64,000 nt of DNA, from NCBI GenBank assembly GCA_021399435.1, contig JAJTUP010000036.1:708210-772209 (forward strand), given 5' to 3'. This document shows, piece after piece, positions 10,320 through 22,666 of this stretch. How positions within the stretch are numbered: position 1 is the first letter of the stretch; the number at the start of each line of letters is the position of its first letter. This DNA is from Diaporthe sp. PMI_573 (taxonomy: Eukaryota > Ascomycota > Sordariomycetes > Diaporthales > Diaporthaceae). The position numbers were made by a program, and so were the translations under genes. A model generated the notes under the pieces. The model made no database searches. It saw only the letters and a list, made by a program, of their open reading frames with translations, and was not told the DNA's origin.

Positions 10320-11132
10320 TTAGACAAGGGCCAGCTTGGTGGCAGCGATGTCGAGGGCGTCGACGTCAGGGGTCAGACGGGCGTAAGCCTTCTTCTGGCC
10401 ATCAGGGCTGTAAATCTGTGTTAGCCTTCAATGCTTCCTTGAAGTCCAGAGCTTATAAAACATACCGGATGAGGGTGTTGATCTTGACGGTGTCGATGTC
10501 GTAGAGCTTCTTCAGGGCGTCCTTGATCTGGGCCTTGTTCGCCTTGACGTCGACGATGAAGACGAGGGTGTTGTTCTCCTCGATCTTCTTCATGGCGCTC
10601 TCAGTGTTGAGAGGGTGGACGATGATCTTGTGCTCATCGAGACGGGGCTGGTGGTGGATGGCCTTGCGGGGGTACTTGGGGTTGCGAGCCAGAGACAGGG
10701 TCTTGGGCTGACGGAAGGTCGTCGAGGTCCTGACCTTGAGCTTCTTCTGGGCGTGAACCTGAAATGATGGCGTTAGGTCAGCGAGTGGACTCCCCCAGTC
10801 GTGGTTGCGCATGCTGCGAGCACGAGATGCCGATGGGTGACTTACGCCCTTCAGGGTAGCCTTAGCCGCGTTCTTGGCCGCGGTCTTGCCCTTGGAGGTG
10901 CCTGTTTGTAGAATGATGCATCAGCAATCGCTCTTTCCGTGCTGAAAGAACTCGCAAAATCTGCTGCTGCTGGAATGCATCGTCGCCTGAGGGAGGGTTC
11001 GTGCGATCGAGGTTGTCGTGCGTCTGCGGTCGGTGGAGACCTCGCCCTCAGGGTGGAAGCGCCGGCAACATCATCTCGAGCGAGCGAAGAAAATCGATCT
11101 CAGGGTGTCGAACCTGTCTTGGAGGGAGCCAT
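10320..11132 (-). CDS. RPL25: 60S ribosomal protein L25 (uL23)
   Basis: Four exons on the minus strand (11132-11114, 10901-10846, 10758-10466, 10407-10320) give 151 residues. The core is the uL23 fold, with [29 protein letters not shown] and KINTLIRPDG-type segments, and the N-terminal extension is Lys/Ala-rich as in eukaryotic L23a/L25. The protein binds 25S rRNA near the polypeptide exit tunnel and docks the signal recognition particle and NAC. The first coding exon is only 19 nt and its donor is GTTCGA instead of the usual GTRNGT; no other GT is available before an in-frame stop, so this site is forced if the ATG at 11132 is right. The other introns have standard sites. The gene is divergent from BMT2, another ribosome-related gene. 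Confidence 0.93.
10902..11113 (-). other. first intron of L25 (212 nt)
   Basis: The intron starts with the weak donor GTTCGA and ends with AAACAG. It is much longer than the other two introns of the gene (87 and 58 nt). Long first introns near the start codon are common in fungal ribosomal protein genes and often carry expression signals. Confidence 0.7.
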
Positions 11133-11448
11133 TTCGAATTCTCTGCGGGGGATGCGTCGTTGAATTCGGGGGTCGTGGGGATCTGAAGGGGTCGTTGGAT
11201 GTCGAGGTCAATCAAGGAGCAAGTCGGGAAAAAAAGTTTTGGGGCTGTGAGAAGGTTGGCTCGCAAACGGTGGGCCGGGGTGTCGAACAGCTGGCAGCCG
11301 GCTGGCGGCTTAGCGGCCATCTCTCCCCATCAATGCGGCTACACTTCGCTCTTGTATGCCAAAACTTCACCGACAACACCCTCTTCTCATCCAGCACAAG
11401 AAAGTGTTCTGTTTCCTGAGATCCTTTGCAAGGGTCTCAAAGACGGAA
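11133..11448. promoter_or_regulatory. shared divergent promoter of L25 and BMT2
   Basis: The two start codons lie 316 bp apart and point away from each other. Two ribosome biogenesis genes sharing one short promoter region suggests co-regulation. The BMT2 frame is open upstream to 11356, but the conserved protein begins at 11449. Confidence 0.6.
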
Positions 11449-12360
11449 ATGGGCGTTAACAAGAAGAAACGGACCAAGCTCAGTCTGACCGCTGGCCGGC
11501 CACCGACCATTCAGAAACCAAAGTCCATCTCCAGGAAAGCAACGAGGACACTCATCAACCAGATCCACACTTTGGAGAAGCGAAGAAAGCAGGCTGCTCA
11601 GAACGGGGATGTAGCTGCCGAAGCAGCCATAGCCTCCGAGATCACCTCACTAGGCGGCATCGAGAAGTACCAGCAGGCAAGCCTCCAGGGCCAGAGGAAC
11701 GACCGCGGGGGGGACAGCTCCAAGATCCTGCTGGACTGGCTGAGGCCGGTCGAGCCCACGCTCCAGGCCCTGGCAAATTCGGACCCACCACATCGTCTAC
11801 GAATGCTGGAAGTCGGTGCACTGAGCACGACAAACGCGTGCTCTCTCAGCGGCCTTTTCGACATCGTCCGCGTTGATTTGAACAGCCAGGCGCCGGGCAT
11901 CTTACAACAGGACTTCATGGAGCGACCCCTGCCAAAGGACGAGTCCGAACGGTTCGATATCATCAGCCTGTCATTGGTGCTCAATTTCGTCCCTGAAGCC
12001 GGTAGCAGAGGCGACATGCTTCTCCGCACACTTGAGTTCCTTCACCCGCCGTCACGCTTCAGAGACGGGACGAATGCAGGGCTGAAACCGCACTTCCCAA
12101 GTCTTTTTCTGGTCCTGCCTGCACCTTGTGTCTCGAACTCACGCTACCTGGATGGGGGGAAACTCAATGCCATCATGTCATCCCTTGGCTACCAGGTGAC
12201 GGAATCCAAGACTACCCAGAAACTTGTCTACTATCTTTGGACCCGGGTTGCTGACAGCCCCCCGCTCCTGCGGTCTGGTGCATCTTTCACCAAGAAAGAG
12301 CTGCGCTCTGGCGCGTCACGCAATAACTTCGCTATCGTCCTCAAACCGCCTTCGGAGTGA
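11449..12360 (+). CDS. BMT2: 25S rRNA adenine-N1 methyltransferase Bmt2
   Basis: One exon encodes 303 residues from the ATG at 11449, chosen because MGVNKKKRTKLSLTAGRPP is the expected basic nucleolar start; the longer open frame upstream carries no conserved residues. The protein shows the Bmt2 signatures GGIEKYQQASLQGQ, a Rossmann SAM-binding turn (LEVGALSTTNAC), DLNSQAPGILQQDFMERPLP and SLVLNFVPEAGSRGDML. In yeast Bmt2 adds the m1A2142 mark to 25S rRNA in the nucleolus during 60S assembly. The length agrees with the family. The neighbouring L25 gene, on the other side of a short divergent promoter, is a component of the same subunit. Confidence 0.9.
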   Translation: MGVNKKKRTKLSLTAGRPPTIQKPKSISRKATRTLINQIHTLEKRRKQAAQNGDVAAEAAIASEITSLGGIEKYQQASLQGQRNDRGGDSSKILLDWLRPVEPTLQALANSDPPHRLRMLEVGALSTTNACSLSGLFDIVRVDLNSQAPGILQQDFMERPLPKDESERFDIISLSLVLNFVPEAGSRGDMLLRTLEFLHPPSRFRDGTNAGLKPHFPSLFLVLPAPCVSNSRYLDGGKLNAIMSSLGYQVTESKTTQKLVYYLWTRVADSPPLLRSGASFTKKELRSGASRNNFAIVLKPPSE

Positions 12361-14972
12361 ACGGAAGTGAACATCTCGTCGCATTTCTCCCTTTCTCGGA
12401 TATCTTGCACGCCGCGTAAGCTATCGGGCAACCTCTTCACCCTGATAAGACGAAAAGCAGTTCGCACCACCATCCCGGGATCAGCGTCACGGACCCTGGC
12501 CAGACCTCCGCCGTAAGTTATCACGAGACAAACCTTCCCAATAGACCTCCGGGCATAATTTGCCCTCCGCGTTCAACAGTCCAGAAAGCTTGGCTGCTAA
12601 ACTTTCACCTTAGCCGCCAGAGCGTTTCCACCTTACTCTCGCATAGCAAAACGTGCGGGCCGACGGGATTGGCTGTTCCCAACGTCTGGGCTTGCACAAT
12701 CCGACTACGCATGCAGAACGGACTGCACATCAGTGATGTCAGGGTTGATTTCGGCATCCAGTGTCGTTGCATTGTCTTGGTCAGACGTCTTCTCCATGGC
12801 TGCCGTGAGTGCCATGAAATCTTCGCATACGGACAAGAGGATTGGACAAGATTGGACTTGATGTGCGTATGTGTCTGCGGTGGCCAGCAACATCAGCTAC
12901 CAGATCGGATGGCCAAGCTCAAAATGTTTCATACCGTTCTTGCACTGTCCTATACAGTCCGCACAGTACGAGGAGATGTCATCGAGCAAAAGGGAAAGGG
13001 GTAGTGGCTGTCCAAGGGCCTTGAGAGCCTTGGGTCCCCCAGTCCCAGTGGCCTGGGACGTGGCTACCAAGGGCTTGTCATTGGGGCTTTGCAAAGATGG
13101 GCAAAGCAACGTGCTCAACTGCAGCACGGACTCAAAGTCTAAATCCGGATGTGACGTCCAAACACTTCGAACGAGGAATGGGCTCACCTCGGGGGTGCAT
13201 GGCGACACAATAGAACGAATTTATCGCCAGGTGCGTCGTATGTGCCGTGGAGGGAGTTAATTTTCCGGACATCGCGTAGGCTGCCGTTACTGGCAATTCA
13301 TCGGGAGTTGTCAAAAGGGACTCAGCTGTATTCCTAGGGCGGACTTCGCCTGGACCAGTGCTCTACATGTCAACTATCGACCGCTGAAGCTCATGTGCAA
13401 TGCGTGATGACCATTGTGGCGATTCTTACAAAGTGGCCGGCAGGACCGGCTCGGGAATCAGGGGTAGCAATATCAATGATACGACGCAACCGGAAAACAT
13501 CTCGATAGAAGGGGAACGTGCTGATACCAGCGCATTAATCCCAAAGGAGGTTATCCCATGGGAGGTCATCTCAGAAGAGGTTATCTTATGGGAGCGTGGC
13601 TGATATCAGGGCGGACCGTCAGGGCGGATACTTCCCGTGCCTGCGGAGCGGCCGGACGGACGCCCGCGTAGGGTATATCACAGGCAACGGACTTAACGCT
13701 AGGCGACGCTGCCATTCGCTCGGTCGGAACCTTCTTCATCTGAAGGCCATACTTTCTAGACTCCTGCAAGAATCAGGGGGGAGGAGGAAGCTCTGCGACT
13801 CCGTTGAGTTGGGCGAGACGCCGTCCCTCGCGCCGGCACCCCTAGCAACCGGCCTCCCTGCAGCTATCAGCGACCGCGTCCCCAGCCCCTCGGACGGGGT
13901 TGCGCGAGGGCCAGCCAGCGTTCAGTACACTGCACTAGATAGCACGCGGGGGCCCCAGCTCCCCGCTACCCAGCTCGCTGCGGCGGCTGCCGGCCCACAT
14001 CGGAGGATACCTTGGGGATGGGAGGTGGCCCGTGACTATTGACTGAGCCAGCGAGTCGCAGCGGCCTCGTTTTTCCCCTTTGGAGGGTCAGACGATGATA
14101 GCCTCATGGGCGCACGATGATGGGACGATGAGAAAGGGACGCTTGCGCTTCCACCCCCGCCCCCCTGGTCCGCATTGGGGTGAAGCTCTGACCCTGTCCT
14201 ACCCCCATCTGCACTTCGAGGCGTGAGGGGGAATTGGCGAATCAGGGTGTCCGCACGGCGAGTAATGGGGGTGCAGGTGACCGGGCGATCGAAACCGGAA
14301 CTGGGAGCTGAAGGAGAACTGGAAACTTGGGGACAGCACCTATGTCTTACCCCGGATATTGGCTTGGAACAGTGCTCGGCGATCTCTGTAGCCCCGTCGT
14401 GGGTTGGGGGGGGGCTCGTTGAGGTCCGTCTGGCCTGGGCTACGTTTCGATAGCACGGTCCTGACTTGAACTGTGGGTTGGGGATACCGTCCGAGTTGAG
14501 GTTGGCAGCCCAGGCTCGAAATACGTGACCGGCATGCTGGTCTGCAGTATAAGCCGAAGGGTGCTTAGTCACGCGAGTACGACAGGTTCGGGAGTTGTTT
14601 CATGGGTATCACGGCATTTGGCAATTTATGTAGACATCCAGTCTGATTCAATATCGTCTCATCGCAGGATGCATATGCCAATTTACCGCATCAAGAGCCT
14701 TCACTGACTGGCTGGCTGACTCACTAACGGCATCCTGCTATTCTCAGGGGGCAGTGTCACATTATTCCATTGGAGTTTATTCATGGGCAAGATCATCGAA
14801 TCTGGCGAGGGAGGGTAGGAGGGTAGCAAATACCATCATCTACAACCTTGATAATCTATCCGCCGCGCAATTGGTCCCACCCATTAATTGGGTGGCTTTG
14901 ATGACGTCGGCTTGGTACTCCGGATAACCAAGGACGACTGCGAGCTCTCTGGCTCGGAGAACGTCAAGCTGG
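12361..14972. other. 2.6-kb intergenic region with a small repeat array
   Basis: No gene is supported. Open frames at 13596-14042 (+) and 14036-14572 (-) are GC-rich with no domain. A short 15-bp tandem array lies at 13546-13596 and is listed separately. Confidence 0.5.
13546..13596. repeat. 15-bp degenerate tandem repeat, array A
   Basis: Three units of 15 bp follow each other: GGAGGTTATCCCATG, GGAGGTCATCTCAGA and AGAGGTTATCTTATG. The unit is related to the arrays at 26.1, 28.7, 48.0 and 53.5 kb. In one frame the units read as pentapeptides of the type KEVIP, WEVIS and EEVIL, but no gene model supports translation. Confidence 0.7.
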
Positions 14973-16326
14973 TCAAGCCCCCAACGATGAGATCTCATCG
15001 AAGCTGCTGATAACCTTGTGCAGCTTCTCGACGTCCGACGGTAGGTCCGAGTTCCCCGGCCTCTGGACAATGAAGCTCTTCATGCCAGCCGCCTTTGCCG
15101 CCTCCACCTCCTTGACATTGTCGCTCAAGAACAACCAACTGCTGGGGGGATACCGGTCATGAGCGGCGGCGATCTTCGTATAACTTGACGCTTCTGTCTT
15201 CAGGCCAGCGTTTACCGTGTCGAAGTAGTCGGAGATGAGGGGGTTCAGGTCGGCTGGCTCCGAGTTGGTATATCTGAACAAGAGTTTCTGGGCTGGCACG
15301 GACCCGCTAGAGTAAATCACGATCTCTATGCCCTTTTGCTTCCACTCCCGAAGCCTGGGCTGGATGTCGTCAAAGAGAGGTGTCTTCAGTTGGCCAGACT
15401 TGTAGCCGCTCTCCCACAGGTACCCCTGAAGAGCCTTGAGGTACGAGATCTTGACGTCGCGGGCCATCAGGTCCTGCACATGAGCCTGGAGTGCCTCGGG
15501 CGACGCCTTGTGCTCGGCTGGGAAGGCATCTCTGTAGACGACAAACTCTGGGTCGTCCCACTTGGACTTCAAAGTGTCAGGGATGGCCTCCAAGGCATAA
15601 GGAAACTAGATGGGAGATGGTGGTCTCGTCAGTGAGACGATCGCCGGTTGCTGCCACATTGCCAAACTGAGCTGGAGATCGTCGCAAGGACGAACAAAGA
15701 AGATGATGGGAGCACTCCCTGGGCACGAGCACCCGTCGTGTCCAGCCAGTGCCAGGATGTGACATCAGCTAGCACCACTGCCCGCCCGTCCGTCTATCGA
15801 CAGTCCAAGAAGGGACACTTGTTCCAACATCAGGGCGGAAACGGGAAAGGATGGGTGACATCCCATAGGCCTGGTGTCTCGGGGGCAGGTCGCGTGCATG
15901 TAGATGGAGTAGGGAAAATGGGGCCGACTGGGGACGAGAAAGGGAAGATCAATGTGCCCACCAGAACAGCCTTTACGAATGAGATCGGGCAGACGGTACC
16001 CTCTGTCAAAGAGACTCATCAGCTCATTTGTCCGGGCAAACGCACTGCTGCAATCTGGGATTTGGGGCCACATCGCTCGGTGATGACGACTGGCGACGGA
16101 GCCCGGATGGGAAAAAGTGGCCAAAGGGGAGATGGGAGACTGCATCTAGCAAGTCATGAGCCCGCAGGAAGCTCAATGAGGAGGATGCAGGTTTCCTGAG
16201 TGCCGGGCTGGGCGCATGGGCGCATGGAACCATCCGGTGCCTCGTCTGATTTTTTTTCTTCTTCTTCATTCTTTGTTCCTTACCGATGTCTAGTAAGGCG
16301 ACCTTGACGGAGGCTAGTTCTGCCAT
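14973..16326 (-). CDS. UTR4: enolase-phosphatase E1 (methionine salvage)
   Basis: Three exons (16326-16284, 16002-15962, 15605-14973) give 238 residues. The first two carry the HAD-superfamily nucleophile motif DIEGT (Asp13, Glu15), split between exons, followed by VCPISFVKAVL. The third exon begins FPYALEAIP and contains IVIYSSGSVPAQKLLF (motif II Ser), NAGLKTEASSY (Lys) and FLSDNVKEVEAAKAAG (acidic motif), all standard for the E1 enzyme. It enolises and dephosphorylates 2,3-diketo-5-methylthiopentyl-1-phosphate in the cytosol and nucleus. The second intron (15606-15961) uses a weak GTGGGC donor and is 356 nt long, so its exact 5' end is less sure; the phases fit and the joined sequence matches the family without a gap. 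Confidence 0.9.
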
Positions 16327-19300
16327 GGTACCGGTCCGCCGCCTTGGTGCGCTAGGTAGCAGTTGCCCTTCGATCTGGCGCGCTCTTCGCGGTGAAAAAC
16401 TTAATGAGATGCGTTACACCAGGTGAGCAGCCCGAACACCGATGAGACAGATGGTCGACGTGAAGGGTGCAAGCTGAGCGGTGAGAAGACAGGTCCCTTG
16501 CAGAAAAGGTGTTAAGAGGCTCGAGTATGGCAGGTATTGTTGTTGAGGCTGCCTAGGCTGCTTGAAGAGAAAATTTTTCCGTCGTTGTTGCAGCGCCAGA
16601 CGTGTGGTTCGAAGGCCTTGATGGTTGTCGTTGCCGGCACCACCATGGATGGGTAAGGGGAGCTCCAAGAGCACAGCACAGCACAGCACAGCAGATTTCC
16701 CAGAGCGGAAGCACAGCGGCCCCCAACGAGCGGTAAGAGCAGAAAGAGGCCAGTGCTGTCCAGAAGGTCAGGGTGCCAGGGTGGCTTGGGATGGTAGTGC
16801 CGATCTACACTACTGTATCTGCCAACCCCACCATCACGCCTTGGCAAGCTGGCACAGAAGTGGCAGGGAAAGAAATGGGGCACGTATATGCAACCTCTTT
16901 GTCAACAGATAGATGAGGACAATTTTCCGATGGGACTTCAAGGCCTCCTGCCGCATGCGTATTGTCCCCACAATATGTACAGACGCGCAGTCTATGCTAG
17001 GTAGATAGATACACAGTATCTAGGCACAGTATCACTCACCTTGCTCGAACTGCTCGCGTGCACAACCGGACAACACCACCACCACCACGAGGAGCCACGC
17101 AAGGGATGGAGGCACAGAGTGAACAGACGGTCAAGAAGTCTGGGACCGTGCAGCCTAGCGAGGTACTGACCCGACGGACTGAGATAGACTAGGTACATAA
17201 TGGCCTCAACATGGTGCACGGAGTGATCTTTGCATTAACCACCCGGAGGAGCTAGGCCGCCTTCGTGCACTCACACGTCCACCCGGCCGCCTCATGTGGC
17301 ACGGCAGTTAGGCCGGCGCGCAGCAAGACGAAGCGAGGACGAGATGGCGAGATGGCAACGAAGCAATCTGGCCACCACAACGCGCTCCCGGCCACTCCCA
17401 CTCCCACTGCCACTGCCACGGTAACGGCAACGGACAACACCAGCCTTCCAACTTGCTGCCCGGCCGCCCGGCTTGCTGCAGGCTCAACAGACCCAGCCAA
17501 TCCCGGCCCGCCCTGGCACCTCGATGGTTTGGCCAGGCATCCAAGCGTACAGGACTAGCACCTCAGGTACGGATCTTCACTTTGTCCGCAGTACGATAAC
17601 GACAGCGACAGCGACAGGCTGGTGGCGAGTCAACAAGGTCACTCGGCGTCGCAACGTGGACGAGGCCAAATCAGAACCCCCATGGGCGTGGCCAAGGCTC
17701 GTGAGATCTGCCAGGTTGCCAGGTTGCAGAGGATACGGTGTGACAAGGCGATGCGCTTCAATCCTGCGTGCGTCCTTGGTCGACCCTGCGGCCGAGACAA
17801 CCAATAACCACACGCACCCGCGCCCGCGCATCACAAAGTCATTGGCTGGACTGGAATCCAGCAGCAAGCACTCCGTACATGTAAACAATGCGAGTTGTGA
17901 CCAGAAAACCCTGACCGCCAGAACGTCAAACCCGTTCCAATCTCAGCCAAGCCCAGCTGTGACTGCCTCGCTCGTCACGCTCCGAGACGGCCCATTGTAG
18001 GACCCAGCAGCTGCTTCCAAGGGCCAATGAAGCCGTCCCGCACCCCGACGCGTCAAGCAGGAGCTCCTGCAGTTGCAATACCACGCCCACGCCGCCAGAC
18101 TTCCGCCGGGCGGGCTGACATTTTGGAAGCAAGCCCCTGAGCGGCCGCAGCGGGCAGGCTGGTTGGCTGGAAGGCCGGCTAGCAATCATGCGAGGAACAC
18201 ACAGTAACAAGAGCGGCCCCAAACAGGTGGAGGGCTGAAACGCAGCAACGCAGCAACGCAGAGCGGGGAGATGGCACGTATCGCGGTGCACGTATCGCGG
18301 TGCACGCCACGACAGCCGTTTCTGCGATACCGAAAACGCCGTTGCATTCCGCCATCACAAGTACACAGTAGTCTGGCCACGACCGCAGGGGTCTTCGATA
18401 GCTCGCCCCTATGGTGGTAGCCTGTCAGGAGCTGAGGCAGGAAACCACGCAAGGCAAGCCGCCACCCACTGCACACACACGGGCATGGGGCCAACTCGCT
18501 CCGCATGGACCTGTCCACCTCGAGGCGATAGCGGCTCCGGCGCCTGTCACACGGCCTGAAGGATGGGGTCTAGACGCTGGGCCGGTCTCACTTTTTGCAA
18601 ATGTGGCGGCCCGGGATTCAACGAACGGCAAGACGGCGCAACTGCCCAGAGGGACAAAGGAAAACGGGTAATGTGGACTGCATCACGGTCAATGAAAAAA
18701 AGCACTTGCCGTCCACATTACCAGCCATCAAAACATGGCAGAGGACAGCGTGTGCAGTCGCAGTTCCGCAATGGCGCCATAGCTCCGTCGCCTCGACGGG
18801 TCTGGTGACCTCGGGGCCGCGAGGAATGGCTCGACGTTTTGGTCAGTGTTGAGAGTCCATCATCAACAAGCGCGCCTCTCGGGAGCTTAATTGGTCCCCC
18901 TGTGCTGCGAGAGGGAACACTGACTGGGTCGGTGCCCGTTTTGGGACCGTCACCTCCGGGCGGCCGTCCTGGGCCAGCGTTTCGGAGCTCCATCCCAGTC
19001 CGCATTATTGCCGCTAGCCCTGGCATGACAAGATTGACGATGAGTTACGAGTTGCAGTGGGGTCCATTAAAGGTCACGATGGGACGTGGCCCGGTTTGAT
19101 TGATTTCTGCGGTTCCTGCGCCTGGGAGTGCATTGATGGAGATTGAATTCAGCCACCTGTTATTATTACCGTCGGGCTGGCGATGACGTACTGCGGGCTG
19201 CCCTCTGTTTGTTGTTGCAACTCCTGGCCAACCTGCTCTGGTGTGTCTCTGATGGACGACCACCATTCCGGTGATGGTCATCAAGTCGTATCATGACGGA

Positions 19301-22300
19301 AACTCAAACCATGTTGCTGCTATCGCCAATCTCTATCTGAGACGGCTGACATAGCAGCTGCCATGCTAGTGGTCATGTTCAGGCGGTTGGAACGCATGCA
19401 GTGGAAAAGGAGTACGTGAGCTTCAACCAATTAGGGGACGCACGCCTACCGAAGTGAAACGGAATGGCATGGGGGTATATTGTGTAAGTGGTGGGGGGAT
19501 TTGAGCTCCCCAGCGCTCCCTCTCATCTATGGGCCCCCCCCAGGACCCGACGGCCATCGCAGCCAAGAAGAAATGGATCCAGATAACGTGGCTTCTTCTG
19601 CTGTTTCTTGATCTGCAGGGACAGAAAACGGGGTTTCCATGGGGGGGGGTTGCACGCGATGCCTCGAGACCATGCCGTGAGCGTTGAGCATAGACTGACC
19701 CAGCCTTGCGCAATTCTGGGGCCCAGGCGATACCCCAAGGCGTGCCATTTCTGGTGGCCTCAGCAGTACGCGGGCAGCAGGTAACTGGCGGTGAAAGCGA
19801 TAGCAGACGCAGGCCTATGCAGGACAGCTGCAACTTGTACACGGTGCATCTGCCTACTGCGTCGTCCTCCTGACCCAGGCCCAAACAGGGCAGGCCAAGC
19901 CCAGCAGGCTCGAAGAGTGTGACTCCTGACGGGGTTAGAGGGCCAGGAGGGCCAGGAGGGCCAGCCTGGACGGAGGGTGGACGGCGAGGGAGGCTAGCCC
20001 GATCTGGCCTCACGGTGCTCAGGGTCCCAGGCGCCTGTGCCTTGTTTCCTGATAGCCAGCGTTCCAAGAATACCAACAGTTGCCACAGGGCGAGGCGCAT
20101 GCGACCAGGTACTGCATGGTAGCCCGTCTACCGGAACCCACACGGCCAGCCCAAGCATGAGCTCCTGACGTGCTGTTCCGCCCGTCTCGCCCGTCTCGCC
20201 CGTCGATGGTGAAATGATGGCAGTTCAATTTACCGCCCTCCCCCAGGCCTCCCCTGCCCAAACACCGTCCAGAGATAGCCAGAAGCTCGTCATCTCTCTG
20301 GGCCCCGTCACACCCAGTGCAGATCTCCCACGGCACAGTAGCCATGTCTTGGGCGGTGTTCCAAGGTTGCCCAGGGACACTGTGCCATCGAGCACCTCTG
20401 GCATGTTTACATCCCGACTGGCCAGACTGGAATCCGACTGCTGAAGGTGCAGACCTGTTGACGTGTGTGTCTAGGCCAGACAGTCAAGTCAGTCAGTCAG
20501 TCAGTCGCCGGGCAGGACAGGGCGTGGCCGAGCAACACAGCCCGATCTGCCCACGGCGGCAGATGGCCTGCATGGCGCACTGTGGGCACTGTGACCACGC
20601 GATAACTCCCAGACCTGACGCTTGCAGCCCATCCCTGCCGTGCGAGTGCCAGCCAGTCCAGGACCACCCCAGGCGAGATTGCTAATCTCACCTCCAGGTC
20701 TGACTCTTTTGCCCTTTGATCACACCAGAAGCTGCTGGACTGGCCCATCCGTTTCCCTCGGCTTCCATTGCTGCACGCCGCCCACACTCACACACGCCCC
20801 CCCCCTCCGTATTGGCCGGGATATCCGCACACCCACCCATGCACACCTAGGCACACCAAAGTCCTCCCACACTCCCACATCCCTTCTTCCCACTGGGCAC
20901 TTCCTGCTGTGGCGTGTGTGTGTGTGTGCATGTCTGGCTCTGGGGCGGCTTCCTTCTTGCCTGCTGCATACACAGTAGATACTGCACGCACACTTCCTAC
21001 TCCTTGGCGCCTTGTCCTGGTCCTAGTCCCGGCCCCGGACCCAGCTCCTTGTCCTTGTCGTTCTCGTTCTTGTCCTCACCCCCCCAGGCCTTCCGGTGTG
21101 CACAACTCATAGCTCACACTCACACACACAGTCTCTCACTTGCGCACCCAGGTCCAGGTCAACCAATCCTCTTCTACCTTCCTTCTTCCCGTCACTTGAT
21201 CCCTCCACCGCCATCTTCGTTTCGACTCACCCAACCTCTTCTCTCTATCCTACCTTTCCCTACTTCACATCGCCATCCCCCTCCACCACCAACCTCTCAT
21301 TCTTCCTGTTCACAGCGTCCTCCCTTCCCAAGTCAAGTCAAGTCCAGTTATATTCCTTCCAAGCCAATTGTACCAGTCGATAGCCGTCGAAACATCAACT
21401 CGATCGATCAAGCCCATCCGACTACCCTGTCAGTCATCAAGGAATACTGTGACGTCGGTCCTATCCGCCAAGTGATCTCTGTGACTCGCTCAGCAACCAG
21501 CTCTCTCACACTCGGCCTCGGACCGCTGACCTCGACGACCACCGACCCGACCTCGACCTGTCTCGAAGTCATTTGCACGCCGGCTCTGTGCTGCCTGTCA
21601 CAACTGCGTGTGCATCAGCCCCAAGGACGCTCGACCAGCACTCTTCTGCCTGTTCCGCCTTGCATCACACCACCCCTTGGCGATATATTGGTCACCTCGC
21701 TTCTCCGAACTCTGCCACCCAAACCGCTGCTTGCAAATCCGCCTCCGTGATACGCACGCGTACGCCTGGGGAGAGTTTCTTTGGACGCCGGCTCTTGAAC
21801 GAGGAAGGCTTGAAGAGTCATCTCTTCGCCTGCCTGGTCCGTACAGAACCCACCCCCGGATGATAACGACTCCTGCGGCACCGGTGCTTGGATAAGTGCC
21901 AACATCTCCCTCTCCCATTACCCACTCTATTCCCAGGGTCCTCCCAGCACCCGAGGTCCGCTTTCCTTGACGGCAGTGCCGTGCCTCAACGATTACTCAC
22001 ACTTCGCGTCCGGACCTCGTCATCTTCACCCCTTGCGGCCCTCCACGACAGCCTCTTCTGGAACGCAACCTGCCACCCTCGGGACGATCTTGCTGTATCT
22101 TTGAGGATATAGCATTATCATCCCTTTCCTCCATCTGCCAACCAACCGCCGTCGCTGAACGGACCCTACAACAACAACGTCGCTCTTTATTCAACAATAC
22201 ATCTTTTCAATGCACCTTTGACGACCTTCCTTTTGTTGCCTCTGCTCTTACCGGGCACCGTCGACCGACACAACCAGCACCATTCAAGCCAACTCTTTTC

Positions 22301-22666
22301 CATTTGTTTTTACCAACCGAAATACCCATCGATGAGCCTCGGAAGTTGAACGATCTGGAGTTGCTTTTTGTTTTCCACCCCGCGTTCTGTACATCGACTT
22401 CCCTACCACCTTTGCACCTTCCTACCTACGACTTTCCGCCTCAAGGCACCCACACCTTCCGCCGCAACCTGCTCGACACTGTACACAACTGGTAAACTAT
22501 TCATTGTGGATTCCAAAAAAAACCGCTAGGCAACATCATCATTCTTCATCGACATAGACTGGCCTTGGGCTTCCGACAAAAGCGTTTCGGGGATTTTTGT
22601 CACTACGCGGCCTTGTTAATTTGCAATTTACATCTCTTCTAATTTCTGATACTTCTTTTTACGACA
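16327..22666. promoter_or_regulatory. 6.3-kb gene-free region with promoter and long leader of the kinase gene
   Basis: No protein gene is supported, although many GC-rich frames are open by chance (for example 19423-20100 on the minus strand). The region is full of short tandem repeats: AGCAC near 16674, CACTCC near 17395, CAGCAACG near 18243, GGCCAGGAG near 19940, TCGCCCG near 20180, CAGT near 20490 and a GT run near 20910. From about 20750 to the ATG of the kinase the plus strand is strongly C/T-rich, which in filamentous fungi marks promoters and 5' leaders. Such a long upstream region is typical of highly regulated signalling genes. Confidence 0.5.
22210..22349 (+). promoter_or_regulatory. 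two short upstream ORFs in the kinase leader
   Basis: In the C/T-rich leader there are a four-codon ORF (ATGCACCTTTGA, 22210-22221) and a six-codon ORF (22332-22349, encoding MSLGS). They lie 450 and 330 bp before the kinase ATG. If the leader is transcribed through here, they could lower or regulate translation of the kinase. Transcript evidence is needed to decide whether they are in the mRNA. Confidence 0.4.

Noticed and set aside
11356..11448. Upstream extension of the BMT2 frame
   Set aside because: The extra 31 codons have no conserved residues; the expected basic start begins at the ATG at 11449.
14036..14572. 178-codon minus-strand frame next to a 148-codon plus frame
   Set aside because: Both are in GC-rich intergenic DNA and show no conserved segment or splice support.
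19423..20100. 225-codon minus-strand frame
   Set aside because: GC-rich, low-information composition with neighbouring overlapping frames and no domain; treated as chance.
20914..21750. 278-codon open frame on the plus strand
   Set aside because: It is Pro/Ser/Thr/Leu-rich because the DNA is a C/T-rich leader; all three plus frames are open here and no domain or conserved pattern is seen.
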